Shown: positions 34,820 to 43,609 of the stretch, piece after piece
Layout: every line of letters starts with the position of its first letter
Position numbering within the stretch: the first letter of the stretch is position 1
Assembly: GCF_029395675.1 (NCBI RefSeq)
Contig: NZ_CP115184.1
Coordinates: 930,001 to 994,000, forward strand
From: Janibacter cremeus
GTDB lineage: Bacteria; Actinomycetota; Actinomycetes; Actinomycetales; Dermatophilaceae
DNA length: 64,000 nucleotides
Reading direction: 5' to 3'
The notes under the pieces: model-generated
What the model saw: only the letters and a program-made list of their open reading frames with translations
What the model was told of the DNA's origin: nothing
Databases searched by the model: none
Position numbers and translations under genes: made by a program

Positions 34820-36700
34820 TCAGGTGACCTCGAACAGGCCCAGCGCGCCCCGCTCGCCGTCGCTCATGACGTGGTTGACGAAGGGGTAGCGGCCCGGCTC
34901 CGTGAAGGCCAGCTCGACGAAGCCACCCTGGGCAGCCAGCAGGCCGAGTGACTGGGACCCGCCCGAGGTGGTTCCCGGTGGGTCCAGCGGGCCGCGACCA
35001 CGCTTCAGCCGGTAGGCACCCTCCTTGTACACCGTGTCGAACTGCGCTCCGACGACGTGGAACGACAGTGGCCGGTTCGGTCCCAGGTCGAGGGCCCAGA
35101 CACGGATGCGTTCGCCCACCTTCGCCCGCAGCGGGCGGTCGACGTACTGGTTGACGTAGCCGTTGAACACGACGGCATCGGGCTCGTCATCGACCACCTT
35201 CGTGCTGTTGACCGCCTCACCCTGGGGTCCGAGGTGGATCTCCGACTGGGCGATGACGTACGTGCGGTCCACCTCGGCCAGGCCCTCGGGCTCGACCACG
35301 ACCGCCCCGGCGAGCCCCGAGGCGATGTGCGTCGACATCGGCGGGGTGCCGCAGTGGTACATCCAGATCCCTGCGCGAGCGGCCGTGAACTCGTAGCGCA
35401 ACCTCTCTCCGGGCGGGATGGTGCGCATCTCCCGGTTCGGTGCGACCTCGCTCGCGTGGAAGTCGATCGAGTGACCCATGGTCCCCTCGTTGACCAGGGT
35501 GACCACGAAGCGGTCGCCGACCCGCCCGTGGAGGGTGGGGGCCAACGAGTCGCCGTTGTACGTCCAGCGCAGCTGTGTCACGCCCGGAGCGATCTCGATC
35601 GGCACCTCCGAGACGGTCAGGGTCACCTCGCGGACCGAGGAGTCCCCCAGGGGTGGCAGGGTCGGGTCGATCCCCGTGAAGTCCTCGCCCCAGCTGTCCC
35701 TGAAGTCGATCCGCGGCGCCTCGTCGTCGCGGTCGTGACTCGGCTCCTGCGTGCCGTTCACGGACCCCGTGGCGGTGATCCGGAAGACCATCCCCATCTG
35801 ACGGTGCCCGACGACGGAGCACCATCCCTGCGTGGGTGCCCCCACGGGACCGACCTCCAGCGTCGCCCGCCCGCCGGGGGAGAGCCGTGGGGACGCGGTG
35901 CCGTCGGCCAGGACGAGGTCGTGGATGTCGGTCGAGTCGGTGTTCTCCAGCTCGATCACCAGCCGGTCGCCCACGTCGACCGAGACCTCTTCCGGGTGGA
36001 ACCGCATGTCGTGGGCCCGAACTCGCACCCGTCGCGTGCGACCGGTCCCCACGACGTCGCGCCGTGCGCCACCGCCGGCGGCCCGACCCAGGCCCGCGGC
36101 GGCCGGATCCAGGCCGACGCCCACGCTCGTGCCGAGCGCGATGATCCCTGCGCCGGTGAGGAGCTCCAGACGCGACCAGGCGGGGGCCGCCGGTCCCGCC
36201 GGACGCCCCTCCCGGGGGAGGTCGACCTCCCTCTGCGGCACCGCAGCACGTGCGGCCCGGACCGCACGGACCAGCAGGGGGAGTGCCAGCGCCAGGGCGA
36301 GCCCTGCAAGGACGGCGATGACGAGGCGCACCAACGGTGGGGTGGGGAGGAGGTGGAGGGCCAGGCCCAGATTGGTCACGACCACCCTGCCGGTGCCCCA
36401 CCGCTCGAGCTCGGCGGCAGCGTCGTGCGTCGCTGCCGGGCTCCGGCCGAGCCGACGGGGCAGGACGCGGGTGGTGACGCCCAGCAGCATCTGCAGTGCG
36501 AAGCCCACGAGGAGGATGAGGGCCACCCGGCCGGTCGTCACCGCAGCCGGTGGCCCATCGGAGAGCGCGGCATGGAGCGTGGTGGCCAGGCCGATGACGA
36601 GCCACACCATGCCCGCTGCCGAGGACGGCAGCGAGAAGGTCGGGGGAGGGCTCTGCCCCAACCAGCCTCCCAGCGCCCCAAGGCGGATCTTCTCGCTCAC
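34820..36700 (-). CDS. nirK: Membrane-anchored three-cupredoxin copper nitrite reductase (NirK type)
   Basis: 626 residues. Residues 25-150 hold about four hydrophobic helices and residues 178-198 another. A single cupredoxin domain (225-310) has a full type 1 copper set (His260, Cys294, His299, Met302). Two further cupredoxin domains form the NirK core: type 2 copper His415, His449, His610; catalytic Asp413 and His548; type 1 His410, Cys450, His458, but the expected axial Met is Leu463 (HIASGLAG). It should reduce nitrite to NO. GTG 36700 overlaps the upstream membrane gene by 4 bases. A laccase-like role is less likely because only three cupredoxin domains and NirK-type histidines are present. 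Confidence 0.8.
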   Translation of the reverse strand: MSEKIRLGALGGWLGQSPPPTFSLPSSAAGMVWLVIGLATTLHAALSDGPPAAVTTGRVALILLVGFALQMLLGVTTRVLPRRLGRSPAATHDAAAELERWGTGRVVVTNLGLALHLLPTPPLVRLVIAVLAGLALALALPLLVRAVRAARAAVPQREVDLPREGRPAGPAAPAWSRLELLTGAGIIALGTSVGVGLDPAAAGLGRAAGGGARRDVVGTGRTRRVRVRAHDMRFHPEEVSVDVGDRLVIELENTDSTDIHDLVLADGTASPRLSPGGRATLEVGPVGAPTQGWCSVVGHRQMGMVFRITATGSVNGTQEPSHDRDDEAPRIDFRDSWGEDFTGIDPTLPPLGDSSVREVTLTVSEVPIEIAPGVTQLRWTYNGDSLAPTLHGRVGDRFVVTLVNEGTMGHSIDFHASEVAPNREMRTIPPGERLRYEFTAARAGIWMYHCGTPPMSTHIASGLAGAVVVEPEGLAEVDRTYVIAQSEIHLGPQGEAVNSTKVVDDEPDAVVFNGYVNQYVDRPLRAKVGERIRVWALDLGPNRPLSFHVVGAQFDTVYKEGAYRLKRGRGPLDPPGTTSGGSQSLGLLAAQGGFVELAFTEPGRYPFVNHVMSDGERGALGLFEVT

Positions 36701-37791
36701 GAGGCCCTCCCGGGTACGGGTCCGGCGATGGCCGACCCGGCGGCGACGACGACGAAGGCCAGGAGTGCGACGACGTTGAGGACCGCGCCCGTCTGCCACA
36801 CGGTGTGCAGGCCGGCGAGGTCTCCGGGGACGAGACGGATCGCCAGGCCGATGTGCAGCAGGACGAAGGGGGCCCACATCACCGGTCGATAGGGAAGGGG
36901 GCGGCGCAGCACCGCCGGCAGGATCACCGGGGCGTGGGCCATGACCATCGAGATGGCGAACCCCAGCATGACCGCGTGGACCACGAGGTCGTAGTGGACG
37001 CCGCTCGTCCGGGCGCCGCCGACGAGCCAGACCACCGCTGCCAGGAGGAGCCAGACGTAGCCGCCCAGCAGCGCGGCCGCGCTGAAGCGCGGGAGACCCG
37101 TGGCCCGGATCGTCCGGCGAGCGACGTCGTTGCGCACGAGCCAGAGCACGAGCGAGGCGATGACCAGACCACTGAGCCTCGCCCCGGCAGACGGCCACAG
37201 CAGAGTGGCGACGAGGGTGATGGTCAGGACTCCCGCGTGCAGGACCAGGGTGCGTCCTCCGGTGGGCGGCATGTGCAGCCGCGCCAGCTCGACTCGTTCG
37301 GCACAGATCGTGAGGACGACGAAGCCCACGAGCCACGGCATCAGCCAGGGCACGTCGAGCCGGAGCCAGAGCCCGGCGCCGATCGACAGGTGGAGGGCGG
37401 CGAGGAGCTCGACGAGTACGACGTCGTCGTGGTTGCGCTGGAAGAGGGCGGCGTAGACGGTGACGAGGGCGATGCCACCGCTGACCAGGAGGGTCTGACC
37501 CACCACCAGGGGCAGGGGGGTGAGCAGGGCGATTCCCCCCGCACCCAGGAGGAGTGGCGCGGAGAAGGCCAGAGCATGCCGGAGCGCAACCGCCCGCTCC
37601 AGCGCGATGAGCGTGGCCAGGAAGCCGCCGACCATGAGCATCCCGTGGAGATCGCCGGCCCGTGCGGTCGGTGCGGGCGCCCACACGCCGACGAGCACGA
37701 GTGCGGCATTGACACCGGCGAGCATGGCCAGGCCCGCGGGGAGCAGAAACACTCCGCGGAAGAGGGGTGACGCCGTCCCAATATTTTTCAC
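36697..37791 (-). CDS. NnrS-like polytopic membrane protein
   Basis: A 364-residue protein with about 11-12 transmembrane helices. Histidine-containing segments GDLHGMLMVGGFLATLIALE and VVHAVMLGFAISMVMAHAP resemble NnrS-type proteins, heme/copper membrane proteins that accompany NO metabolism. It ends 4 bases inside nirK, whose own N-terminus carries more helices, so the two may form one membrane complex. GTG 37791 is chosen over an upstream in-frame ATG (37875) because the hydrophobic core begins at once and a TTATAT element precedes it. Family membership is a judgement from pattern only. Confidence 0.6.
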   Translation of the reverse strand: MKNIGTASPLFRGVFLLPAGLAMLAGVNAALVLVGVWAPAPTARAGDLHGMLMVGGFLATLIALERAVALRHALAFSAPLLLGAGGIALLTPLPLVVGQTLLVSGGIALVTVYAALFQRNHDDVVLVELLAALHLSIGAGLWLRLDVPWLMPWLVGFVVLTICAERVELARLHMPPTGGRTLVLHAGVLTITLVATLLWPSAGARLSGLVIASLVLWLVRNDVARRTIRATGLPRFSAAALLGGYVWLLLAAVVWLVGGARTSGVHYDLVVHAVMLGFAISMVMAHAPVILPAVLRRPLPYRPVMWAPFVLLHIGLAIRLVPGDLAGLHTVWQTGAVLNVVALLAFVVVAAGSAIAGPVPGRAS

Positions 37792-37798
37792 GAGACCA

Positions 37799-37817
37799 AC
37801 CGTATATAACTGACGGT
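37799..37817 (-). promoter_or_regulatory. Promoter/operator of the nnrS-like-nirK operon
   Basis: An inverted repeat ACCGT-N9-ACGGT (37799-37803, 37813-37817) encloses the AT-only core that contains TTATAT on the minus strand, a candidate -10. It begins 8 bases upstream of the GTG. It is not the same sequence as the operator at 34729. Confidence 0.4.
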
Positions 37818-37968
37818 GACTGTGCTGCAGCACGTCGCCGGAAGGCTGCTCGGTTGGGCCGCGACCCAAGGTCACAGTCGGGTGTACGTCCAGCTTTTGG
37901 TCCCCTGTTCGTCCCGGTGCCGGTTATGCTCCGCAGCGGTACACAACGACGTTTCCGGAGGACAGCAC

Positions 37969-39336
37969 GTGCGAACGCGCCTCGCGGTGGCCTTCGGGGC
38001 GCTGCTCTTCATGTTGCTCGGGGCTCCGACGGCCATGGCGCACGCCGTCGCCGGCCCGGCGTCGCTCGCCGCAGCCGAGGAGCCCGCGATCACCGGCATC
38101 CTGCGGGGACCTGATCGGGAGCCCATCGAGGGAGTCACCCTCACGGTCACCGATGCCGGGAGCGCCACGACCGACGCGAAGGGGGAGTGGCGGATCGAGG
38201 TGCCGGGCCCCGGCACGTACGAGGTGACCCTCGACACCTCGACACTGCCCGACGGGTTGCAGACCCGCGACAAGGGCGGGGAGACCCTGCCCGCGGTCCA
38301 GGTGCGGGCGGGGCGCGACTCGACGGTGATCTTCCCGCTCATCCCACAGGGGGAGCAGCAGGAGTCGGGGACACCGTCCGGGACCGACGACGCGGATTCC
38401 ACGGAGTCCGACACCTCGGCGGGGACCACCGCCGGGGACGGCGGCAGTGACTTCACCGGCCGGTTCCTCCAGCTCGTCGTGGAGGGCATCAAGTACGGCA
38501 CCATCATCGCCATCACCTCGGTGGGGCTGTCCCTGGTCTTCGGGACCACCGGCCTGATCAACTTCGCCCACGGGGAGCTGGTCGCGCTCGGCGCCATCGC
38601 CGCCTTCTTCTTCTCCGCCGGCGTCTTCGACCTGCCCCTCGTGCTCGCCGCCCTCGTGGCCATCGTCATCGGTGGCGGGGCCGGCGCAGCGCTCGAACGC
38701 GGTCTGTGGCGGCCCCTGCGGCTGCGGGGGACCGGACTGATCCAGATGTTCATCATCTCCATCGGCGTCTCACTGTTCCTGCGACACCTGCTGCTGATCT
38801 TCTACGGCGGCCGACGTCAGCAGTACGACCAGTACGCGCTCCAGTCGGAGATCGACCTCGGCCCGGTCTCGATCACGCCTCGGGACCTGACGGTGACCGT
38901 CGTCGCCATCGTGGTCATCATCGGTGTCGGGCTGATGCTCCAGCGCACGCGGATGGGCAAGGCGATGCGTGCGGTGTCCGACAACCGGGACCTGGCGGAG
39001 TCCTCGGGCATCGACGTCAACCGGGTCGTCCTCTTCGTCTGGATCCTCGGTGGGGGCCTGGCTGCGCTCGGTGGCGTGTTCTACGGCCTGACCACGGCCA
39101 TCTACTGGGACATGGGGTTCAACCTGCTGCTGCTGATGTTCGCCGGCGTCATCCTCGGGGGCCTGGGCAGTGCCTTCGGCGCCGTGGTCGGCAGCCTGGT
39201 CGTCGGTCTCGTGGCCCAGCTGTCGACCCTGTGGTTCCCCACCGAGCTGCAGAACGCCTGGGCCCTGCTCGTTCTCATCATCGTCCTGCTCGTGCGCCCC
39301 CAAGGGATCCTTGGCCGGGCCGAGCGCGTCGGTTAG
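37969..39336 (+). CDS. livH: Branched-chain amino acid ABC permease LivH with fused extracellular domain
   Basis: 455 residues. An N-terminal signal/anchor (residues 1-33, ending PTAMAHA) is followed by a carboxypeptidase-regulatory-like beta domain (about 40-130, ITGILRGPDREPIEGVTLTV and TTDAKGEWRIEVPGPGTY), a Ser/Thr/Asp/Gly linker, and a LivH permease starting VEGIKYGTIIAITSVGLSLV with GLINFAHGELVALGA and about eight helices. LivH normally has only the permease part. GTG 37969 follows CGGAGGA. The operon continues with livM, livG and livF. The substrate may be branched-chain amino acids, urea or amides. Confidence 0.85.
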   Translation: MRTRLAVAFGALLFMLLGAPTAMAHAVAGPASLAAAEEPAITGILRGPDREPIEGVTLTVTDAGSATTDAKGEWRIEVPGPGTYEVTLDTSTLPDGLQTRDKGGETLPAVQVRAGRDSTVIFPLIPQGEQQESGTPSGTDDADSTESDTSAGTTAGDGGSDFTGRFLQLVVEGIKYGTIIAITSVGLSLVFGTTGLINFAHGELVALGAIAAFFFSAGVFDLPLVLAALVAIVIGGGAGAALERGLWRPLRLRGTGLIQMFIISIGVSLFLRHLLLIFYGGRRQQYDQYALQSEIDLGPVSITPRDLTVTVVAIVVIIGVGLMLQRTRMGKAMRAVSDNRDLAESSGIDVNRVVLFVWILGGGLAALGGVFYGLTTAIYWDMGFNLLLLMFAGVILGGLGSAFGAVVGSLVVGLVAQLSTLWFPTELQNAWALLVLIIVLLVRPQGILGRAERVG

Positions 39337-39357
39337 ACCGACGAGTCAAGGAGAGAA

Positions 39358-40350
39358 ATGGACTGGCCCAGCATCATCGGCAACGCCGTTCGCGGGATGT
39401 TCGGACCCGAGGCGGCGATCTATGCGCTGGCCGCGATCGGTCTGAACATCCACTTCGGCTACACCGGCCTGCTCAACTTCGGCCAGGTGGGTTTCATGCT
39501 CGTCGGTGCCTACGGCGTCGCCGTGTCGGTCGCCGTCTTCGGGTGGTCGATGTGGGTGGGCGTCCTCCTGGGGATCGTCTGCGCGATCCTGCTGGCACTT
39601 CTTCTGGGCCTTCCCACGCTGCGATTGCGTGGGGACTACCTGGCGATCGCCACCATCGCCGCTGCCGAGGTCCTCAGGTACTTCTACCGCTCGAGCACCC
39701 TCGAGCCGCTCACCGGGGGCGTCTACGGTCTGCGCCAGTTCGCCGGGGAGTTCTTCGTGCTCAATCCCTACCCCTCCGGGACGTACGGGTGGGGGCAGGT
39801 CACCTTCGACCACCGCTCGATGTGGGTGATGACCGTCGGCTGGGGCCTGGTGGCCCTCGGCTGCCTCATGGTCAAGCTGTTGATCAGCAGCCCGTGGGGG
39901 AGGGTGCTGCGCTCGGTGCGTGAGGACGAGCTGGCCGCACGGAGCCTGGGCAAGAGCGCCTACGGCTTCAAGCTGCAGAGCCTCGTGCTCGGTGGGGCCC
40001 TGGGTGGGCTTGCCGGAGTGCTCATGGCGATCAGCATCCAGTCCGTGCAGCCGGACAGCTACGACCCGAAGGTGACCTTCTACCTGTACACGATCGTCAT
40101 CCTCGGCGGTGCCAGTCGGGTGCTGGGCCCCGTCCTGGGTTCGATCATCTTCTGGTTCATCGTCACCTTCTTCGACGCCTTCCTGCGGAGTGCGACCTCC
40201 TCGGGACTCATCTCCCCGTCGGTCCTCGACAGCGGCGACGTCGGAGCGGCCCGATTCCTCCTCGTCGGTCTCGGTCTGGTCCTGCTGATGGTCTTCCGAC
40301 CGGCGGGGATCCTCGGGAACCAGAAGGAGCTGAGGCTCGATGTCCGATGA
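39358..40350 (+). CDS. livM: Branched-chain amino acid ABC permease LivM
   Basis: A 330-residue membrane protein with about nine helices. Family hallmarks: GLNIHFGYTGLLNFGQVGFM, LPTLRLRGDYLAIATIAAAE and GRVLRSVREDELAARSLGK, the loop that contacts the ATPases. It pairs with LivH as the second permease of the high-affinity branched-chain amino acid (HAAT) importer. ATG 39358 follows AAGGAGAGA. The C-terminal tail overlaps the start of livG by 11 bases. Confidence 0.9.
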   Translation: MDWPSIIGNAVRGMFGPEAAIYALAAIGLNIHFGYTGLLNFGQVGFMLVGAYGVAVSVAVFGWSMWVGVLLGIVCAILLALLLGLPTLRLRGDYLAIATIAAAEVLRYFYRSSTLEPLTGGVYGLRQFAGEFFVLNPYPSGTYGWGQVTFDHRSMWVMTVGWGLVALGCLMVKLLISSPWGRVLRSVREDELAARSLGKSAYGFKLQSLVLGGALGGLAGVLMAISIQSVQPDSYDPKVTFYLYTIVILGGASRVLGPVLGSIIFWFIVTFFDAFLRSATSSGLISPSVLDSGDVGAARFLLVGLGLVLLMVFRPAGILGNQKELRLDVR

Positions 40351-41260
40351 CCAGGTGCACGGGGTGCCGGACGGGCCGAGGAAGGATGCCGCGATGAGCG
40401 AAGCACCGACCGTGGGAGCGGCGCAGCTCGTGGGGGTGCGTCCGGAGCCGGGTGTCGCGAAGCCCGACCCGATCTTCGTCGCCGACGACGTCGTGCGCAG
40501 CTTCGGCGGTCTCAAGGCGGTCGACGTCGACCACCTCGAGATCCAGCGCGGGACGATCACCTCCCTCATCGGCCCCAACGGTGCCGGGAAGTCGACCTTC
40601 TTCAACGTCGTCTCCGGGTTCGACACACCGGACAGCGGCACCTGGAGCTTCCAGGGTCAGGACGTGTCCAAGCTGCCCGCGCACCGGGTGGCCCGACGGG
40701 GGATGGTCCGCACCTTCCAGCTGACCAAGGCGCTGACCCGGCTGACGGCACGCGAGAACCTCATGCTCGGCGCGACCCACCAGGTGGGGGAGCGATTCGT
40801 CCCCGCACTGCTGCGGTTCCCGTGGAGATCGCAGGAAGCCGAGATCGGGACGCGGGCGGACGAGCTCCTGGAGCGTTTCAACCTGGCCCACATGCGGGAC
40901 GAGTTCGCCGGCACGATGTCCGGCGGCCAGCGAAAGCTGCTGGAGATGGCGCGCGCCCTGATGGTCGAGCCGACGATGATCATGCTCGACGAACCGATGG
41001 CCGGCGTGAACCCGGCCCTCACCCAGTCCCTGCTCGGGCACATCCAGACGCTGCGCGACGAGGGGATGACCATCGTCCTCGTCGAGCACGACATGGACGT
41101 CGTGATGGGGATCAGCGACTGGGTGACGACGTTCGCCCAGGGACGGCTGATCGCCGAAGGTCGCCCGGACGACATCCGCCGGGACAAGGCCGTCATCGAC
41201 GCCTACCTCGGGACGCGGCGCAGCCTGCCCCAGCAGGAGAAGGAGACCGGCGATGAATGA
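40340..41260 (+). CDS. livG: Branched-chain amino acid ABC ATPase LivG
   Basis: A 306-residue ABC ATPase with Walker A GPNGAGKSTFFN, signature MSGGQRKLLEMARAL and Walker B MIMLDEPMAGVNP; the ending HDMDVVMGISDWV and GRLIAEG is LivG-like. A 45-residue N-terminal extension precedes the ABC domain; ATG 40340 has an AAGGAG 11 bases upstream, and a second ATG at 40394 could also start it. It drives import together with LivF. livF starts 8 bases before its stop. Confidence 0.9.
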   Translation: MSDDQVHGVPDGPRKDAAMSEAPTVGAAQLVGVRPEPGVAKPDPIFVADDVVRSFGGLKAVDVDHLEIQRGTITSLIGPNGAGKSTFFNVVSGFDTPDSGTWSFQGQDVSKLPAHRVARRGMVRTFQLTKALTRLTARENLMLGATHQVGERFVPALLRFPWRSQEAEIGTRADELLERFNLAHMRDEFAGTMSGGQRKLLEMARALMVEPTMIMLDEPMAGVNPALTQSLLGHIQTLRDEGMTIVLVEHDMDVVMGISDWVTTFAQGRLIAEGRPDDIRRDKAVIDAYLGTRRSLPQQEKETGDE

Positions 41261-41996
41261 CAGCGAACCGACCCGCGAGACGGTACTCACCGCGGTCGAC
41301 CTGGTGGCCGGGTACATCCCGGGGGTCGACATCCTGCGTGGGTGCAACGCCCGGGTGGACAAGGGCGAGCTCGTCGGGATCATCGGCCCCAACGGCGCCG
41401 GGAAGTCGACGTTGATCAAGGCCATGTTCGGTCTGGTACCCGTGACCGGTGGCCAGGTCCTGCTGGCCGAGAAGGACATCACGTCCCTGCCGGCGCACGC
41501 CATGGTCTCCGAGGGAGTCGGCTACGTCCCGCAGAACAACAACGTCTTCCCGTCGCTGACCGTCGAGGAGAACCTCGAGATGGGGATGTACCTGCGGCCC
41601 AAGGAGTTCGGCACCCGCTTCGCCGTGGTCAGCGAGATCTTCCCCCTGCTCTCCGAGCGACGCGGCCAGAAGTGCGGGTCCCTCTCCGGTGGCGAACGTC
41701 AGGTGGTGGCGATGGGGCGTGCCCTGATGACCGACCCGGCCGTCCTCCTCCTCGACGAGCCGTCCGCAGGACTCTCGCCGATGATGCAGGACGCCGTCTT
41801 CGAGTCGGTCCTGAAGATCAACCGGGCCGGCGTCTCCATCCTCATGGTCGAGCAGAACGCCACCAACTGCCTGGAGATCTCCGACCGCGCCTACGTCCTC
41901 GACCAGGGCCAGAATGCCTACACCGGGACGGGCAAGGAGCTCCTGCACGACCCGAAGGTCATCGAGCTCTACCTGGGGACCCTCGCGCGCATCTGA
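41253..41996 (+). CDS. livF: Branched-chain amino acid ABC ATPase LivF
   Basis: A 247-residue ABC ATPase with Walker A GPNGAGKSTLIKAMFG, signature LSGGERQVVAMGRAL and Walker B VLLLDEPSAGLSP; NVFPSLTVEENLEMGMYL is typical of LivF. It is the last gene of the livHMGF operon and overlaps livG by 8 bases. A strong terminator follows. The binding protein gene is convergent on the other side of that terminator. Confidence 0.9.
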   Translation: MNDSEPTRETVLTAVDLVAGYIPGVDILRGCNARVDKGELVGIIGPNGAGKSTLIKAMFGLVPVTGGQVLLAEKDITSLPAHAMVSEGVGYVPQNNNVFPSLTVEENLEMGMYLRPKEFGTRFAVVSEIFPLLSERRGQKCGSLSGGERQVVAMGRALMTDPAVLLLDEPSAGLSPMMQDAVFESVLKINRAGVSILMVEQNATNCLEISDRAYVLDQGQNAYTGTGKELLHDPKVIELYLGTLARI

Positions 41997-42016
41997 CCCC
42001 TCACCTGCCACCTCCG

Positions 42017-42061
42017 ACGACGAAGGGCCCGACCGCGCGATGCGGCCGGGCCCTTCGTCGT
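42017..42061. terminator. Bidirectional terminator between livF and the binding-protein gene
   Basis: A 15-bp perfect stem (42017-42031 with 42047-42061) closes a 15-nt GC-rich loop between convergent genes. Its arms contain the GACGAAGGG core seen in other hairpins of the window. Confidence 0.85.
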
Positions 42062-42077
42062 GGAGCATCTGCCCCGA

Positions 42078-43355
42078 TCACTCCTCTGCGGTGACGTCCT
42101 GCACCCGGACGGTCTCGAGGTCGCCCTCGTCGTTGAAGGTGTACACCTCGATCGAGGCCGCGCCCGGCTCACCGTCGTCGGTGAAGTCCAACGGACCGCT
42201 GGCACCCTGGTAGTTGATGTCGGTGCCCTCCTCGATCATGCCCTTGCACTCCTCGAAGGTGGAGCACTCCTCACCGTCCTTGGTCACCCCGCCGACCTCC
42301 TCCTTGAAGTCGATTGGGTCGGTGCTCTCCGCCTGCTCGGCAGCCAGGGCGATGATGTTGACGCAGTCGAAGACCTGCGGGGCGAACTGCGTCTCCTTCA
42401 GGTCGGGCGCGAACTCCTGGAGATCCTTCAGGAAGGCATCGTTGGCCGACGACGCCGGGGCCGTGCCCTTCATGCCCGACAGGACGCTGGGGTCGTTCTC
42501 GTTCACCAGCTCCGGCAGCTCCTCGCTGCGCAGACCGTCCGCGCCGTAGAGGCCGACCTCGTCGGTGGTCATGCCCGACTCCACCAGGCCCGAGAGGATC
42601 TGCTTGCCCTCCTCGAAGGCGATCAATACGACTGCGTCGGGCTTCGCGCCCGAGGCCTTCTGGACGACGGCGTCGAAGTTGGTCGCCTTCGGGTCGTACA
42701 TCTCCTTGGTGGCGACCGTCGCGCCCGAGCTCTCGAGCGCCTCCGCAGTGGCATCCACCAGGCCCTTGCCGTAGTCGTCGGCGCGCCCGATCAGGGCGAC
42801 GTTGCTGTACCCGTCACCGATGATCGTCTCAGCGAGGACCGGGCCCTGCATGGCATCCGACGGAGCGGTGCGGAAGTAGAAACCGTCGTCCTCGTACCCG
42901 GTGAACGTCGGTGCGGTGTTGGAGCCGGAGCACTGCACGACCTGGGACCCGGTGATCTTGTCGATGATCGCCAGGGACATGCCCGAGGCCGCGGCTCCGA
43001 TGATGGCATCGACGTCGGCGTTGAGCACCCGCTCGGCCGACTGGGAGGCGATGGCCGCGGTGTCGGCCTCGTCACCGCTGACGAGGTCGCCGATGTCCTG
43101 CCCGAGGACCCCGCCGGCAGCGTTGATCTCGCTGATCGCGTACTTGGTGGCCTCGATCTGGGGCGGTCCCAGGAAGGCGAGCTGCCCGGTCTCGGGGAGC
43201 ACGTAGCCCAGCTGCAGGGGCTCGCTCGAACCACCGCCACCGCCGCCCGCGTCGTCGCCGCCATCGCCCCCGTCGCCCCCTCCGCCGCAGGCGGAAAGCA
43301 CCATCAGCGCCGCCGCTGTGACACTGAGCGTCTTCGTGCGCATGCTCACACGCAT
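42078..43355 (-). CDS. ABC transporter substrate-binding lipoprotein (LivJ/LivK type)
   Basis: A 425-residue exported lipoprotein. The signal peptide ends in the lipobox LSAC (about residue 23), then a Gly/Asp linker (GGGGDGGDGGDDAGGGGGG) and a periplasmic-binding type 1 domain beginning LGYVLPETGQLAFLGPPQ, with YSNVALIGRADDYGKGLVDA in the middle. It should deliver branched-chain amino acids, amides or similar solutes to LivHMGF. ATG 43355 follows AAGGAG. It is transcribed against the permease genes, so expression is separate. Confidence 0.9.
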   Translation of the reverse strand: MRVSMRTKTLSVTAAALMVLSACGGGGDGGDGGDDAGGGGGGSSEPLQLGYVLPETGQLAFLGPPQIEATKYAISEINAAGGVLGQDIGDLVSGDEADTAAIASQSAERVLNADVDAIIGAAASGMSLAIIDKITGSQVVQCSGSNTAPTFTGYEDDGFYFRTAPSDAMQGPVLAETIIGDGYSNVALIGRADDYGKGLVDATAEALESSGATVATKEMYDPKATNFDAVVQKASGAKPDAVVLIAFEEGKQILSGLVESGMTTDEVGLYGADGLRSEELPELVNENDPSVLSGMKGTAPASSANDAFLKDLQEFAPDLKETQFAPQVFDCVNIIALAAEQAESTDPIDFKEEVGGVTKDGEECSTFEECKGMIEEGTDINYQGASGPLDFTDDGEPGAASIEVYTFNDEGDLETVRVQDVTAEE

Positions 43356-43540
43356 ACGTTCTCCTTAGACAAACTGCCGAGGGTCCGACCGGCATCGTTG
43401 TCGGCGTGACCCTTCCCCGGCCATGTGGATGCGGGAACGCTAGCACCGGGCACGGGACAAGTCGGCCCTTCTGAATCACCTGTGACCCGCTCGAGACCTG
43501 CGGTGCCGGTCCACGACCTCCGGCCACCGGGCAAGGGACC

Positions 43541-43566
43541 GGTTTGCCTTCCGGGTGGAGGGGTAG
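43541..43566 (+). promoter_or_regulatory. SigF/SigB-like stress promoter
   Basis: GGTTT (43541-43545), 15 bp, then GGGTA (43561-43565) matches the GGTTT-N15-17-GGGTA consensus of mycobacterial SigF and the related SigB GTTT/GGGTA pattern. The predicted start leaves a leader of about 40 nt before the SDR gene, whose ribosome binding site is at 43596-43603. Confidence 0.65.
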
Positions 43567-43609
43567 TCGGAGGGGAGACGTCCTGGCAGACGACGAAGGA
43601 GGACAACCC

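Noticed and set aside
34049..37968. Genomic island inserted at tRNA-Pro
   Set aside because: The tRNA is intact, but no integrase, no repeat of its 3' end and no composition shift were seen; only a metabolic operon follows.
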